From Ceratothoa steindachneri (lineage: Eukaryota > Arthropoda > Malacostraca > Isopoda > Cymothoidae), in contig OZ018317.1 in the NCBI GenBank assembly GCA_963969495.1, positions 225,848,099 to 225,912,098 of the forward strand: DNA of 64,000 nucleotides. The letters are read 5' to 3'. The notes under the pieces are model-generated. The model saw only the letters and a program-made list of their open reading frames with translations. It searched no databases and was not told where the DNA came from. This document shows positions 46,111 through 56,844 of the stretch, one piece after another. The position numbers and the translations under genes were made by a program. Each line of letters begins with the position of its first letter. Position 1 is the stretch's first letter.

Positions 46111-46249
46111 ACTTCAGAGTTATGGGTTTTTTTGTATATAAATTGCCCTTTTCTCGCAACATGGACCAATTTTTTGCGAGCATTTTTCTCGTGTTTTTTT
46201 ATCCTAAAAATGATAAACCTTTGTTGGCTTTTTTTAATAATTTTATAGA

Positions 46250-46740
46250 ATTAATAAAGTATGTTAAAGAAAAGGTTCAATAAAAAAAACAACAGATAAA
46301 CAACTTGGGGTGATTCTATTCAACAAGAAGTGCAACATCTGATACAAGTCAGTTTAGCCAGGATTATCCACAAAAGCCTAGGATCATCTTTACCGATTAA
46401 CAGAACCAACCACCTCAGTAACCAGATTGCAACCGCTTAGAAAACTGCATTTGGAAACCTCTTAAAGCCATGGTTTATAAAGATCGAGAGAAAAAAATCT
46501 GGCAAAAACGAAAAACAATTGCATTAAATTTATAATGGAAAGGACGAGAAAGTATATAATGTTTTAACATTAAACTGCATTGTACGTAGCTAGGGGAAAC
46601 GGTTACCATGACAATGCTAAACCTTCTCGACACTGAATCGGGCATGCTTAGGAGATACTCCTCGTCCACGCCATTTGAGTCACTGTACCCAATAGACCAC
46701 CAATCTAACAGGCATAAAAATTACTATTTCAAATAGCTAT
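46250..46740. other. Unrecognised DNA
   Basis: One minus-strand open frame (46475-46669) without motif. Nothing else seen. Confidence 0.45.
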
Positions 46741-46748
46741 TTTAAATT

Positions 46749-46853
46749 CCACTCTTACCGTCCCCAAGCACGGGATCGTTTTCACATAATACAGTTTGCC
46801 CCTACGCGTGGGTGAAAACGATTCTGTGTCCGGCTAGGGCAAGAGTGAGAGTT
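46749..46853. repeat. ~105-bp imperfect foldback
   Basis: ccactcttaccgtcc...gggatcgttttcac (46749-46786) pairs with gtgaaaacgattctgtgtcc...caagagtga (~46813-46850) as an imperfect inverted repeat with two well-matched stretches. A small MITE is the likeliest reading. Confidence 0.55.
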
Positions 46854-47029
46854 AAAAGAACCCCATGATACAGTTCATTTTAAGGTTGTTGGTTTGATCT
46901 AATGGGTAAAACCCCTTACTTGCATTCCCATCGCGTGCCAGAAGCAGTATCGAGAAGTGTCAAGATCGCTCCATTGACCGTCAAGAGTATCACGCATGAA
47001 CCAAAATAATGGAAATATTTCCCAAGAAA

Positions 47030-47200
47030 ACGATGGACATGAGGGGTATTGAAGTGTGGAACCCCGAGTCTACACACATGCTCACACATGAGCACATTCA
47101 AACACGTACACACACATGATCTTGCACCCAGAGTTCCCCCTCTTCCCCCCTTATTGGTTTGTCGCCAAAATGTTTACAAAAAACTCTAGGTCAGTGATAA
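47030..47200. repeat. Inverted repeat flanking the Polinton, left copy
   Basis: gagcacattcaaacacgtac, a C-rich ccctcttcccccc tract, and ctaggtcagtga are found in the same order on the opposite strand at 53085-53255. Two weaker partial copies follow at 47210-47280 and 47645-47755. Either a Polinton end or a dispersed repeat. Confidence 0.65.
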
Positions 47201-48249
47201 TTTTGTCGAGGTAATCAGAGTCTACACACGCACAAAGACACATTGGTTTGTCGTAAAAATGTTCCCAGCCCCATGAACCACGCCCTACTCCACCCTTGTC
47301 TACGAGTTTTTAGTATTCAGGTATTGTCTCTTTTCATTCCACATTAGTAAATACTTAAAAGTAATTAGAAGTGTTTAGTGAGGCGAGGAGATGGTTATCG
47401 CTATTCAAACATTTTAGTGACCTTTTTTTTCGATAAATGATTACCTCCGTCTGCGGCACATTTAACATTAATTTATATCGGAAGATTAATCAAATATTAT
47501 AACGTCTGGAACATATTTAACATATTTGGCATCAACAAGGGTTTTCTTTTGAGTGAAATTAATTGAAAAATAATTTGGATGGCTTAATGAGCCAGAGGTA
47601 AACATCGTTTTTCAACTATTTTAATGACCATATTGATTCCCTGCAAACACATACACAAACATGAATATACACACCTATTACCCTTTCAATGGACCCAGCC
47701 TCCACCCCTCTGATTAGTTTGACGTCAGAATGCTCTCAGCCCCGTCACCCCCCCCCCTCCCGCTATTATCAGTAGAGATATAAAAACCCATTCGAAACCT
47801 TCCTCATATATCACTATAATTCGTAGCTTGGCTGGTAAGAAGACCTATTTTCCTCTATGTACAGCTAATCGAACTTTAAGTTTTTAAGTAAACATAAGAA
47901 AATGGGGCAATTAATAGAAAATAAATGGAGTTCATGTGGCGAGATCTACGATTTTTTCGAACATTTCACAGTTTCGCAGTTTTCAGCTTCTCTGACAGAG
48001 TAAGTCATTTTTTTTAAGTCATGGTTGTTATAATGACTTATTTTTCATTTAATTTTAAATATGCATACATCTTCTGCAGATTAGTAAATCGAAAAAAATA
48101 TTTAATTGATACTAACCAGATTACATAGTGCCATATAATATATAAAAATTTAGTTGATAGATTACACAGTTACACATTTCCAACTAACAAATAATATTTA
48201 TTGAGTGTATAATATTAATTTTCTTTACATTCTACTATAAGTATTCCTT

Positions 48250-48663
48250 ACACTGATTTCTTCATTTTTTTTATCATTATAAGAATCAAATTGTTCAATA
48301 AAAGCTTGATAAGATTTACTGATTGTCACCTGCTGAATGAAATAGACACAAAACAAGCCGCAAGAGTCTAAAAAGTAACTGAACTGTGAATGGATTGACG
48401 ATAATAATTGTATTCATTTTTACTAAGTTTTTACAAATATAAACATCATTTTGGAACCTTAAACATAGTGTTCCAGAAAATCTTGTCAACGAACAAAGCA
48501 ATCCAATCCGGACCATGTCGAGGGTTGCTGTCCAGATTAATGATATGAGCTGCTAGCAGTCTTAAAGGTAGACATAGCTGAGTGTCTCTCTCAAAACAGC
48601 CATGAAAAACTCGTTTTGTACTTTATTTCGATAAAATAGTTCTTCTATTTCTATTGCATTCAT
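48250..48663 (-). pseudogene. Adenain-like cysteine protease relic (Polinton)
   Basis: Starts at ATG 48663 with MNAIEIEELFYRNKVQNEFF, which matches the N-terminus of Polinton maturation proteases. After a frame change it reads IINLDSNPRHGPDWIALFVD (~48550-48485); the family has PG-x-HW here, with the catalytic His, and this copy shows GPDW with Asp. Further on, SIHSS ... LAACFVSI (~48390-48335) aligns with the block carrying the catalytic Cys. Stops interrupt it at least three times. The enzyme would process capsid precursors. It lies just downstream of the capsid gene with ~15 bp between. Confidence 0.75.
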
Positions 48664-48677
48664 TTTATTAAAAAACA

Positions 48678-49897
48678 CTAGTACGTTCTAGACTTATCTC
48701 GATCAATAACAGACTGAAACTGCATATATAACAAGGGAGACCGGGTCTATTAATGGAGATCTAAGCTGTTACTGTATTGATAATGTGCCCTGTTGTATAG
48801 GGTTAAAGCATTCTTCAAGACAAGTAGTACTCTTGTCCTGATTTAGGTTAATACAATAAATATTTTTACTTTTCAGAAATTGCTCATACGTAAGTCCAAT
48901 TCTCTGACCACCTTCAATACACCTTACTCTGTTATAACGAGTAAAAAGCCCTTGAAGCAACTAGATCTGCATCGTCCGAATAGTCTAATTCAAATGGTCT
49001 TTTAACTTCATTCCCGTTTATATAGATAGTGATGCGATTCACATTATAAGGTTTAAATTCAAATGGTGAGGCATTATAGCTACCAGAAAATACCGAATAG
49101 TCAACTATGCCGCGTAGGTATTCTCCCTATGGCGATATTATCCACTCTTCATTGATATTCTACTCACAATTGTTAAATTTCGCATACGTACTTGTGTTAT
49201 GGGGTACTTAACCTTTGATGGTAGCGACCTATTTTCCATCTTCAGGTGAGTTGATGCTGAAAGGGAGACTTTTCTCAGGTAAAGGAAACTCTCTAATCAT
49301 TCTAGTTTAGCTTCTAAACTGGTCTGGCTTCTAAATAGTGCAAATAAATGCGGTGTTCTTGCTAACGTTATCTAGAGTGAGGCTCCATTCATCAACAGCT
49401 TATGTTTTGAGAAGACACCAGCGTGTAGTTTTCTATATACTTCAATTAGTTTTTTTTTCAATCTGCTTTATTGCTTTTCTATACTTTCTTTACTAGAGTA
49501 ATATCCTGCAATGGAACAAATGTAGATATTTCTTTTTCAGTATAGTTAAACAGGGTCTCGAATTATGCACGAGATGAGTAATTATTTGCAATGGAATTTA
49601 CAATATGAACATTGCTAAACAAAGTATTAAGAATATCATTTTCCGGAAAAATATTCTCCATCTTTAAATTCGCTTCCATTTGCCTTCACAATTCTTGCTT
49701 TAATATCAAGATACATAAACCTCTCTCGGGTCTATATAATACTTTCCGCTACCAGATATATAATACTCAATCGAGGTGAGATCTAATGAGATATTAGTAA
49801 GTGAAGAGTAAGACTGATAATTGCTCTCAATGATAGAAGTTTGGGAGGGTGAAATGGTAAACAAATCGAGTTCTGTCTTCAAACAGAAATAACTTCT
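48678..49897 (-). pseudogene. Polinton major capsid protein relic
   Basis: Double jelly-roll capsid protein. Reading from 49897 down: FCLKTELDLFTISPSQTS (N-terminal signature), EYYISGSGKYYIDPRERFMY, LFSNVHIVNSIANN, then a poorly preserved middle, then GIVDYSVFSGSYNASPFEFK and NRITIYINGNEV (~49115-49005), GLTYEQFLKSKNIYCINL (~48905-48850) and NPIQQGTLSIQ near the C-terminus, with a final stop around 48678. More than six stops or shifts occur. The first ~20 residues expected before FCLKTEL are missing because the polymerase relic begins there on the other strand. Length otherwise fits a full-size protein. Confidence 0.85.
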
Positions 49898-49908
49898 TGT
49901 AAAAGAAG
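49893..49908. other. Perfect 6-bp hairpin at the capsid/polymerase junction
   Basis: CTTCTTGTAAAAGAAG: CTTCTT, four-base loop, AAGAAG. The capsid reading (minus) runs up to it from the left and the polymerase reading (plus) starts within it. Confidence 0.8.
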
Positions 49909-50302
49909 ATTCATTTTTACACGTGTTGATTTACAACCGATGAAAGTTAATGTTCTCCATCCTAATGATATGTATATTCCAGTTCTCCCTCAATCCATAA
50001 GTGGTAATCTTACTTTCACACTCTGCATCACATACGCTCAGCAAAACTCACGCGAGTGCGATCACTCTGAAAAGCAACGTATGATTTGCGGAGTGTACAC
50101 AACCCGAAATTTGCCCTGGAAAAGATGTATAAGATCAAGAAAATTTACGAGTTTTGGGAGTTTGGGTTGTTCGCAAAGTATATAGAAACCTTTTTAGAAG
50201 AAAAATTAGAAGCTTCTGGATTCCCGAAAGAGTGTATGGAGAGAAGGAGAAAATAGAATATGTGAAGAGGGTGAATCAGGCTGAGGGGATAAACATACAA
50301 AT

Positions 50303-51283
50303 TGTTAGAATTATTACCCCGAAAGCAGGGTAGGGCTGAGCAAGATGGTGGCGCTTAAATGAGACATTAGAGTCCAATTAATTTGGAAAGTATAGTGACC
50401 TCTCCAGAAAACTTATTCAAAACGATGTTCAATTCCAAATGCCTTCGTTAGTTAGAGTTTAGTTTAATGGTAGTTGAGAGTTTGAGGAGAGTTTGAGAGA
50501 AGTTTGATGGTTCTAAAATGGATAGAAGGTTAAGAGTTTGGAGGACCGAAGGTTAAAATAATTTATGCAAGAGCGGAGGGGGCAAAGGGGAGATAGAGTT
50601 TGATGGGAATTCGAGGGAACGCGCAGAACCAATGCGAGAAAGAGGGTATAAATACTTAACTTGGCCGGATAACCCGGGCAAGGACCTGACTTGCAAGGAG
50701 GAGTGAGTCGTTCACGTTGCCTCACACTTCAGAAGGTTACCGTCTGGCCGAGTCCCAGCGTTTGAAGAGAGTTTTGAGTGTAGATGGTTCTTTCTTCTTC
50801 CAAGCTTTGCAACGGTTCTGCCCAGAGACCAGGAGTTTGGCTAGATATTGGTTTCAGCAAGTTGTTTCTTCCTCCAGCTTGTGATGAATAGTGGCTCTTT
50901 GTCTCTCCTGCAAGGGGGTTTTCAAGGAATGGGAAAGGGTGGAGTTGGGGGATGATTAGGGGGAAGGAGTCGAGGGAAGCTGTGGTGCGAGGTTCAAAAC
51001 GCGTAATTCCCTGTGCCTAAAATTAACCAATAAAACACCGAGGTGGGGAGTGGTGCTAAGCGTCTCGTCTCTATGTCTAAGAAAACCAACTGACCTTTTC
51101 CCATTGTATAACAATAAACTATAAAGGTCAGTCTTCGACCGCTAAAAAATGGGCAATAGAGAGGAGGGGGGGAAGAACCCAATACAGGAGGAAATCCAAA
51201 CTATCTTCTTTGGAATTACATGCGTTCATGCACGCACACAGACACATGTGTAAGACTGTGCAATAGGCCCTGCAATCTTAACA
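50303..51283. mobile_element. Probable solo LTR inside the polymerase relic
   Basis: TGTTAG...CTTAACA ends with a 4-bp direct duplication AAAT on both sides (50299-50302, 51284-51287). Inside are a TATA-like gggtataaatac (~50646) and an AATAAA (~51111), in LTR order. Removing it with one AAAT keeps the polymerase reading collinear. Family not determined. Confidence 0.65.
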
Positions 51284-51342
51284 AAATATACAACATTTAA
51301 AGGAATCCTGGAAAACTTTTTAGAGCAAAGGTCTGTCTAAAC

Positions 51343-51533
51343 ATATGAGAATTTCTTCCTGCGATTATTTCTTTCTTTTGTAATATATGTATTATATTCA
51401 AAATGTAATTTTTATAAATATTAAAACATTGTACAGCGAGTATGAAGTCAATAATTTCTAAAACCTGAAGGTTATAATAATAATAATACAAAACAAACAA
51501 CCCATTAATCCTGATCATATTTTCTTCCTTTAC
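51343..51533. other. 191-bp insert in polymerase relic, ATATGAG...TTTAC
   Basis: Lies exactly between the codon for Asn and the Ser-Phe-Trp-Gly motif of the polymerase. It starts AT and ends AC after a pyrimidine stretch (tttcttcctttac). It could be an AT-AC intron, or a small insertion flanked by a 3-bp ACA. AT-rich and non-coding. Confidence 0.55.
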
Positions 51534-52411
51534 AGTTTCTGGGGATAGTTCGTTCAGAGGATTCGCGGTATGAAATCGGTCATCTGTGGTTCGGACCATG
51601 ATGTAATAGAGCTAATCAAAAAAGACGATTACATTGTGAACTTTTTGAATGTAGTTGGCAATGCATTCATAGCGAAAGTGGAGAATACGAAAAATTTAGA
51701 AGTTAACTCCCACGTAACGAATCTTCCAAAACCGCCTATGCTCAAATCAAGCTCTATTGACTCTTAGACTCGTTCAAAGAACGGTTGTTGCACTGTGACA
51801 CAGACAGTGCCATTTTCATTGCTAGGAAAGATGACCCACAACCTAGACTTGGAGAATTCCTAGGTGATCTCACCGATTAGATCGGTGATGTGTACGGTGC
51901 CGATGCGTATGGAGATTCATTCTTCTATACCTGTTTCAAATCCTTTTCGGTACATATCCAATCGACGACTGGGGTGAAATATATACTTTGTGCTAAAGGA
52001 TTAACCATTAACACTCAGACGAAGGATAGAATAACCTACGATGCTATGAAACACCTAGTTGGAGCCGATGAGGATAGAGAGAATGCTGATAGGTATAGCC
52101 CTGTCCATTTATGGATTTCATAGCCGAGGAACATGGTGGAGTGAAAGAGATGAGAGGGGAAAAGGTTTTGAGAACAACATTTCGTAAATGGGTTCAACTT
52201 CCAGGGAGTTATCGAACCATACCTCTCGGTTTCAAAGGGATCTTACATGACATTTAAAAAAAGTTACTATACATTGAATCATTTTCAGCTATTATGAACT
52301 CTTTATGTATAGAAATTTTTTAATCATTTATAATATTCTCTGATTAATATGAATTAAATAGTCTACAAAATAACTCATCACATTCTCTTGATCCTGTGAG
52401 AAGGAGAATCC

Positions 52412-52916
52412 TTAAATTCTTGCCTCCTCAATCTTGGTTTTCATCATATTAGTGAGCTGATGTAAATACCATGAGAGAAAACGAAATAACAGTGATTTTG
52501 TGTCAAATATAGCGATGTTCACTACTTTCTCACCATCATTCACCATGTTAGAATGTAATATGCAGAAAAACTTATCCTTCCATGTACTGTGATGATTGGA
52601 TAGAACTCTTACAAAGAAAAACTGATCCATAAGCTCGTTTTTTTAATTTTTCACCCATGGTGAAATCTTCTAAACCCATAAGCGGAGATTTTCAAGCACT
52701 TTTTTCCGTTATTTTAGTTTAAAGGTGCTGGACTGACCCACTATACAGAAATTCAATCCAATAAATTGGGTGTTCATGAATAAGTCGACGAAGATGATAA
52801 AAGAAATCAACCGTAGATGAATAGTCTGGGCTAAATTTATAATCTGATCCGCACACATCTTTGTTTGCAAAATATTTACTAATTCTGCTTGTGACAGGGT
52901 GTGGATGGTTGATCAC
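52412..52916 (-). other. Two minus-strand open frames, not recognised
   Basis: 52719-52916 and 52412-52630 sit just downstream of the polymerase, in the opposite orientation, in consecutive order and different frames. By position they may be one further Polinton gene, but I see no ATPase, penton or integrase motif. Confidence 0.35.
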
Positions 52917-53084
52917 CTTAGAACGTGTGACACATAGAGTAGTTTAGTGACAAATGATTTAAAAGATGGCGACTAGACGGATCAATTAAATAATTGTAAA
53001 AAGTTAAGTGGCAACTCCACTGTTATGCTAATACGAAACAATACATTAAAATTCAAACTGCGTCAAAGAAACCCTACCATTTTT

Positions 53085-53255
53085 CCAAAAAAAAAGGTCA
53101 CTGACCTAAGGGAAACTTTTTGGCTACAAACATATAAGGGGGGAGGGAAGAAGTAGACTCGGAATGCAAGGTCATGTTTGTGTGTACGTGTTTGAATGTG
53201 CTCATGAATGTGTGTAGTTTCAAGGTCCACTCTTCACTACTACTGACATGTCTAT
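53085..53255. repeat. Inverted repeat flanking the Polinton, right copy
   Basis: Opposite-strand partner of 47030-47200: ggtcactgacctaaggg, a G-rich ggggggaggga tract, gtacgtgtttgaatgtgctc. Roughly 75 percent alike over ~150 bp by eye. Confidence 0.65.
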
Positions 53256-53259
53256 TATC

Positions 53260-54780
53260 TTCCTAAGGTGCAAACTATCTTTAAAGGAGATAAGATAAGG
53301 CGACCGTAGAAAACATGTTTGTCAAGTTTAAACTGTCAGTTCAAGTTGTACTTTACCTCGCCTGGAATTTGGTTGTGCGGAAGTAATAAACTTATAACAT
53401 ATGGTGAAGTTAAAAGACCTTAATATATAAATTTCCGATGTGATTTGAAGATAGAACTCTTTACTCATTTCAGCAACGATGAACACGGTTGAATGATGCT
53501 TTCATTTCTCGCCCAGTACCTGCACTCTTTCCCTTTCCTTCTTTACAGAGATCAAACCTTCCCTAAGAAGAAAAAATAGGGTTCTAGAAATCTCTTTGAT
53601 CCACAGAACAAGGGGGGAGGGAGGGTGCGGCTAGCCGCTAAGCTGATTTAATTAAGGGTGACCTCGATCCCTAATATATTTCCATTAGAAGCCCTTAAAA
53701 AGCCAACATGACCCAATAATTAGGTATTTTTCTCCCAATAATAAATGTCTCATATGACTGGATAGCCCCCCAAATTGGCAATTTTCCGTTAATCCGGAGA
53801 AGAGGTGCCATAATTGAGCTGATTTACATAACCCGGGTCCACAACCAGAGGACTGCGGCGTTGGGCTACGAACAACAAGGGCCCTGAGAGCAATTTTCAG
53901 GGGTATAGGGTAACAGAGTGCCCTAAGGATTCATTTGTTAGAAAGAAAACCAACGAAGGTATCGTTGACAAAGTTAGGGTGCAACGTGTACGTGTTCAAT
54001 ACTCCACCGCATGCGGAGTGGTCGTTCCTCGAATGCCTATATTCGTAATACGAACAGCTGGCCCCAGCATTTAGGGACCTGAATTGTACTTTTCACACTT
54101 CGAGGCTTTTACGGGCTCTGGGCTGGTACTCAGTGGCACTCTCCTGGTAGTGCCACCGGCAACCTGCCTTTTCAGTTTCGAAAAAAGTGTAGGTTATGAA
54201 AGTGCGTGGAGGGAGCGCAAGTGTGTGGATGCGTGGGAGGGGGTGGAAGCACTGCTGTAGGTGGATGTGTACATATATGCGAGGGGTTGAATTAATCTAG
54301 GTGTGGTGTGCGAATGTGCGTGTATGTGTACAGAAGGGTGCATATGTAAGACGAAGGGAGCTAAAAGTAATATAATATTAGATTCCTGACATTTTCATTT
54401 TCCCTAACTTTACCACGATCCTCACAAAATTCGGGCGGAATTTCGCTCATAATATTTAAGTAAATAATAAATCCGCTCACGCTGAAAAGCGACAGCGCAA
54501 ATATGGCGTTTGTGGGTCGTGGTTGTGGTTGTTGTTGTCGTCGTGGCCGCTCAGAAGAAGGCCGTGCCTGCATACCGCAGGGAAGGGGGGGGGGGATGCT
54601 CGTTTCACGTGAGCGGGTATTTGGAGCTGCGAGGAGTGGAAGGATGGGAGATGGGGGAGTGGGGAGTGTCACGGCCCTAGAAGGGGGAGGAGGGACAAAG
54701 AGGGCAGCGCACACATACACAGAGCCATAAAAGAGGCTAATTCGTACATGGCAAGTGACGCACACGTAAACACAGTATGA
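53260..54780. other. Unrecognised DNA, becoming G-rich
   Basis: No coding support. Open frames at 54361-54765 (-) and 54503-54730 (+) overlap antisense in GT/GC-rich sequence. A G run lies at ~54587. Confidence 0.45.
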
Positions 54781-54789
54781 GGTAAAATA

Positions 54790-55190
54790 TAGGGAGGAGG
54801 AGTATAAGAATGTGGGTAGTGGAGTAGGATAAGGGGGTAGGGGAGTGGGATAGAAGGGGGGAGTATGAGAATGGGGTTAGATGAGAGTAGGAGAATGGGG
54901 GTAGAGGGAGTAGACAAATGGGGGTAGGGGATTAGGAAAATGGGTTAGAGGGAGCAGGCGGATGAGGGTATGAGAGTAGGAAAATGGGGGTATTGGGAGT
55001 AGGCAAATAGGGGTAGGGGGAGTAGAGGGAGTAGGGGAAGTAGGAGAATGGGGGTAGAGGGAGTAGGCGAATGGGGGTAGGGGAAGTAGGAGAATGGGGG
55101 TAGAGGGAGTAGGCGAATGGGGGTAGGGGAAGTAGGAGAATGGGGGTAGAGGGAGTAGGCGAATGAGGTAGGAGAATGAGGTTATATTCG
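54790..55190. repeat. G-rich purine minisatellite
   Basis: Tandem copies of GGGGGTAGAGGGAGTAGGCGA and GGGGAAGTAGGAGAAT type units, most regular at 55030-55160 (period ~46 bp, with three near-identical copies). Many GGG/GGGGG runs give potential for G-quadruplex on the plus strand. Confidence 0.88.
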
Positions 55191-55765
55191 ATTACCCCCT
55201 AATCCCTCCCTCTTCACTTACCTTGCCCTCCATTTCGAAGGGGATCAAAGGTCGGAAACGGGGAAGGGGGGTCTCCCTTAATATCGATGAAGTGGAATAG
55301 GGGAATGAAAGTGGGGCGTCTCTTTAAGTGCGTTAATATCCCGCCGGTGGGGGGAAAGCGAAAGGCAGAATTAACGATAAAAGCGAATCGGTATTTAACA
55401 AATAGCCCCCCCTCCCCCGCCCTACCTCTTACTCCAGCTCGGGCCGTGATTAGTGCCAGGGAACGGCACAGAGCCTCGCGCCGGCCTGACCTGAAAGTGA
55501 GGTAGGGCAGGGGTAAGTAGGGGGAGGGGACATGAGTTATTGATAGGGGACAGGGGGGGGTATAAATGGGGTCGCGCTGTTTGGGCGAAGCGGGGTCACT
55601 CCAGGGCAGCGGGATTCCGGCTCAAGTTGCGAGGTCACCCCCTCCGGGACCCTGTATTGGTGCCAATTATCCATGGAGAGGGTAGGGTCAAATGGGGAGT
55701 TCGTTTTGTGCCCTTCCCCCCCTTTCCCTCCATCACTGGCACCCGCAAAGCGCTTCTCGGGTTGA

Positions 55766-55865
55766 TGACGTCACTTACAATGGTCCTTCTACTTCTCATT
55801 CTCGAATTTGGGCTGATAGCGTCATATATAATGGTCCTTGTCGTCCTCGACGTCACTTATAATGG
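55766..55865. promoter_or_regulatory. Three CRE-like repeats
   Basis: ACGTCACTTACAATGG (55768, with a full TGACGTCA), GCGTCATATATAATGG (55819) and ACGTCACTTATAATGG (55850) recur with TATAATGG-like tails. Another TGACGTCA is at 56209. They could bind CREB/ATF-type factors, or simply be a short tandem duplication. Confidence 0.45.
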
Positions 55866-55892
55866 AGAAAGGGAGGTTAGTCATCTAGATGT

Positions 55893-55916
55893 CAGCAGCA
55901 GCAGCAGCAGCAGCAG
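55893..55916. repeat. (CAG)8 microsatellite
   Basis: Eight CAG units. The 147-codon open frame spanning it (55540-55983) has no other support. Confidence 0.95.
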
Positions 55917-55984
55917 TTTGATTTTCCCTGCTAAGCTTGATCCCCATTTGCAGTCTCTGAATGGTGTGCTATGTAGGCTATGAG

Positions 55985-56840
55985 GCTCAGGGTAGGCTCC
56001 CGGCGTGCTTCCAGGCAGACCCCTTGCAGGCAGGTTCGGAGCATGAAGAAGGCCATGAGCAGGCTACGATATTTGAACCCTACTCCCAGCATGAGCGTGC
56101 AACATTATATTTAATTATCAACATTAAAGTGTCGCAGTTAAATAATTAGAATGAAGGAGCGGATAAATCAAAGGCGCTACAAAATCTTGGCATTTCAATT
56201 CCAACTTATGACGTCATCAGGGAGGGCTCATAGGTAAGCTTATCTCAATGGCCTTTTGGAAGGCTTGAATGGATTTGTCTTTTGGGATCAAAGGAAGATC
56301 ATTTCTTGCGGTGCGTTGAAGTCTTGGCCGAGGGTTCCATAGAAATCTACTTATCCAAATCATCCGCATGAAGTGCGATTGAGATACTTACGCCTGCCTG
56401 AAAAATGCATGCATCATAGCATGGCTTCGAGGCAAAAGATTATGGAAGTGTGACTTCCCACGTCTGCTGCAGGCTCACTGGTGGTTAAGGAAGCCGACAA
56501 GGGACGGGCAGATCCTGTCGCAGCAGTTGCATGGGAAAGGCGGTCTTGTGTTTGGCAGGTCAGAGATGTGGTTCTCTCTCTATCTCCGTCTGTCCTCAAG
56601 AACTAAGCGCCCCCCATCCCCCGCCAGACGTGCGTCATCGAAGAAACAGACAGCCTGACGAACGGTGACTTTCCAGCTTTCATGGTCAGAAGCCACAGCG
56701 GACCACTTAGCATGGTCGTAGACGTTGGCCTACCCATCCGGCCTGCAAAATGAGTTTTTCGATGGACTACGCAGTATTTGGTCTACCCTCTACATGCCCC
56801 CTGGTTTGATTGGACATTAGAGCATATTGTGGCAACCAAT
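55985..56840. other. Unrecognised DNA
   Basis: Mixed composition, no domain; open frame 56414-56599 (-) has no support. Confidence 0.45.
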
Positions 56841-56844
56841 TTTA

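Larger units (their letters stand above)
48240..52262. mobile_element. Polinton/Maverick relic
   Basis: Three hallmark Polinton genes in one block: adenain-like protease and major capsid protein on the minus strand, protein-primed polymerase B on the plus strand. Polintons are large self-synthesising DNA transposons related to adintoviruses and other viruses. Integrase, packaging ATPase and minor capsid were not found. Every gene is broken. It is probably a much-reduced and rearranged copy. Confidence 0.88.
49899..52262 (+). pseudogene. Protein-primed DNA polymerase B relic (Polinton), split by two insertions
   Basis: C-terminal half of the polymerase that copies Polinton DNA. Part 1 (49899-50302): NDMYIPVLPQSISGNLTFTL and the KIKKIYEFWEFGLFAKYI block that precedes EASGFPKEC. 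Part 2 (51288-51342): RNPGKLFRAKVCLN. Part 3 (51534-52262): SFWG (palm), a stop and frameshift near 51750, CDTDSAIFIAR with the catalytic DTDS (~51797), LGEFLGDLTD (~51850), then the thumb and a PLGF-type end at 52258. A probable solo LTR lies between parts 1 and 2, and a 191-bp insert between parts 2 and 3. The exonuclease half is missing. Several stops make it non-functional. Confidence 0.88.

Noticed and set aside
46890..46960. Possible tRNA (ttggtttgatctaatggg with a later TGC)
   Set aside because: No pairing anticodon stem and no B box.
49393..49520. Separate small gene between capsid motifs
   Set aside because: It fits the poorly preserved middle of the capsid relic, with stops in all frames.
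53820..53920. Possible tRNA-like or snoRNA-like GC-rich segment
   Set aside because: No A/B box order and no consistent stem set.
54503..54765. Cys/Gly-rich open frame and its antisense partner
   Set aside because: Arises from G-rich DNA; both strands are open and no domain fits.
55540..55983. 147-codon open frame with a hydrophobic stretch and a Ser run
   Set aside because: The Ser run is the (CAG)8 tract in another frame, the hydrophobic part comes from the CRE-like repeats, and no family motif is present.
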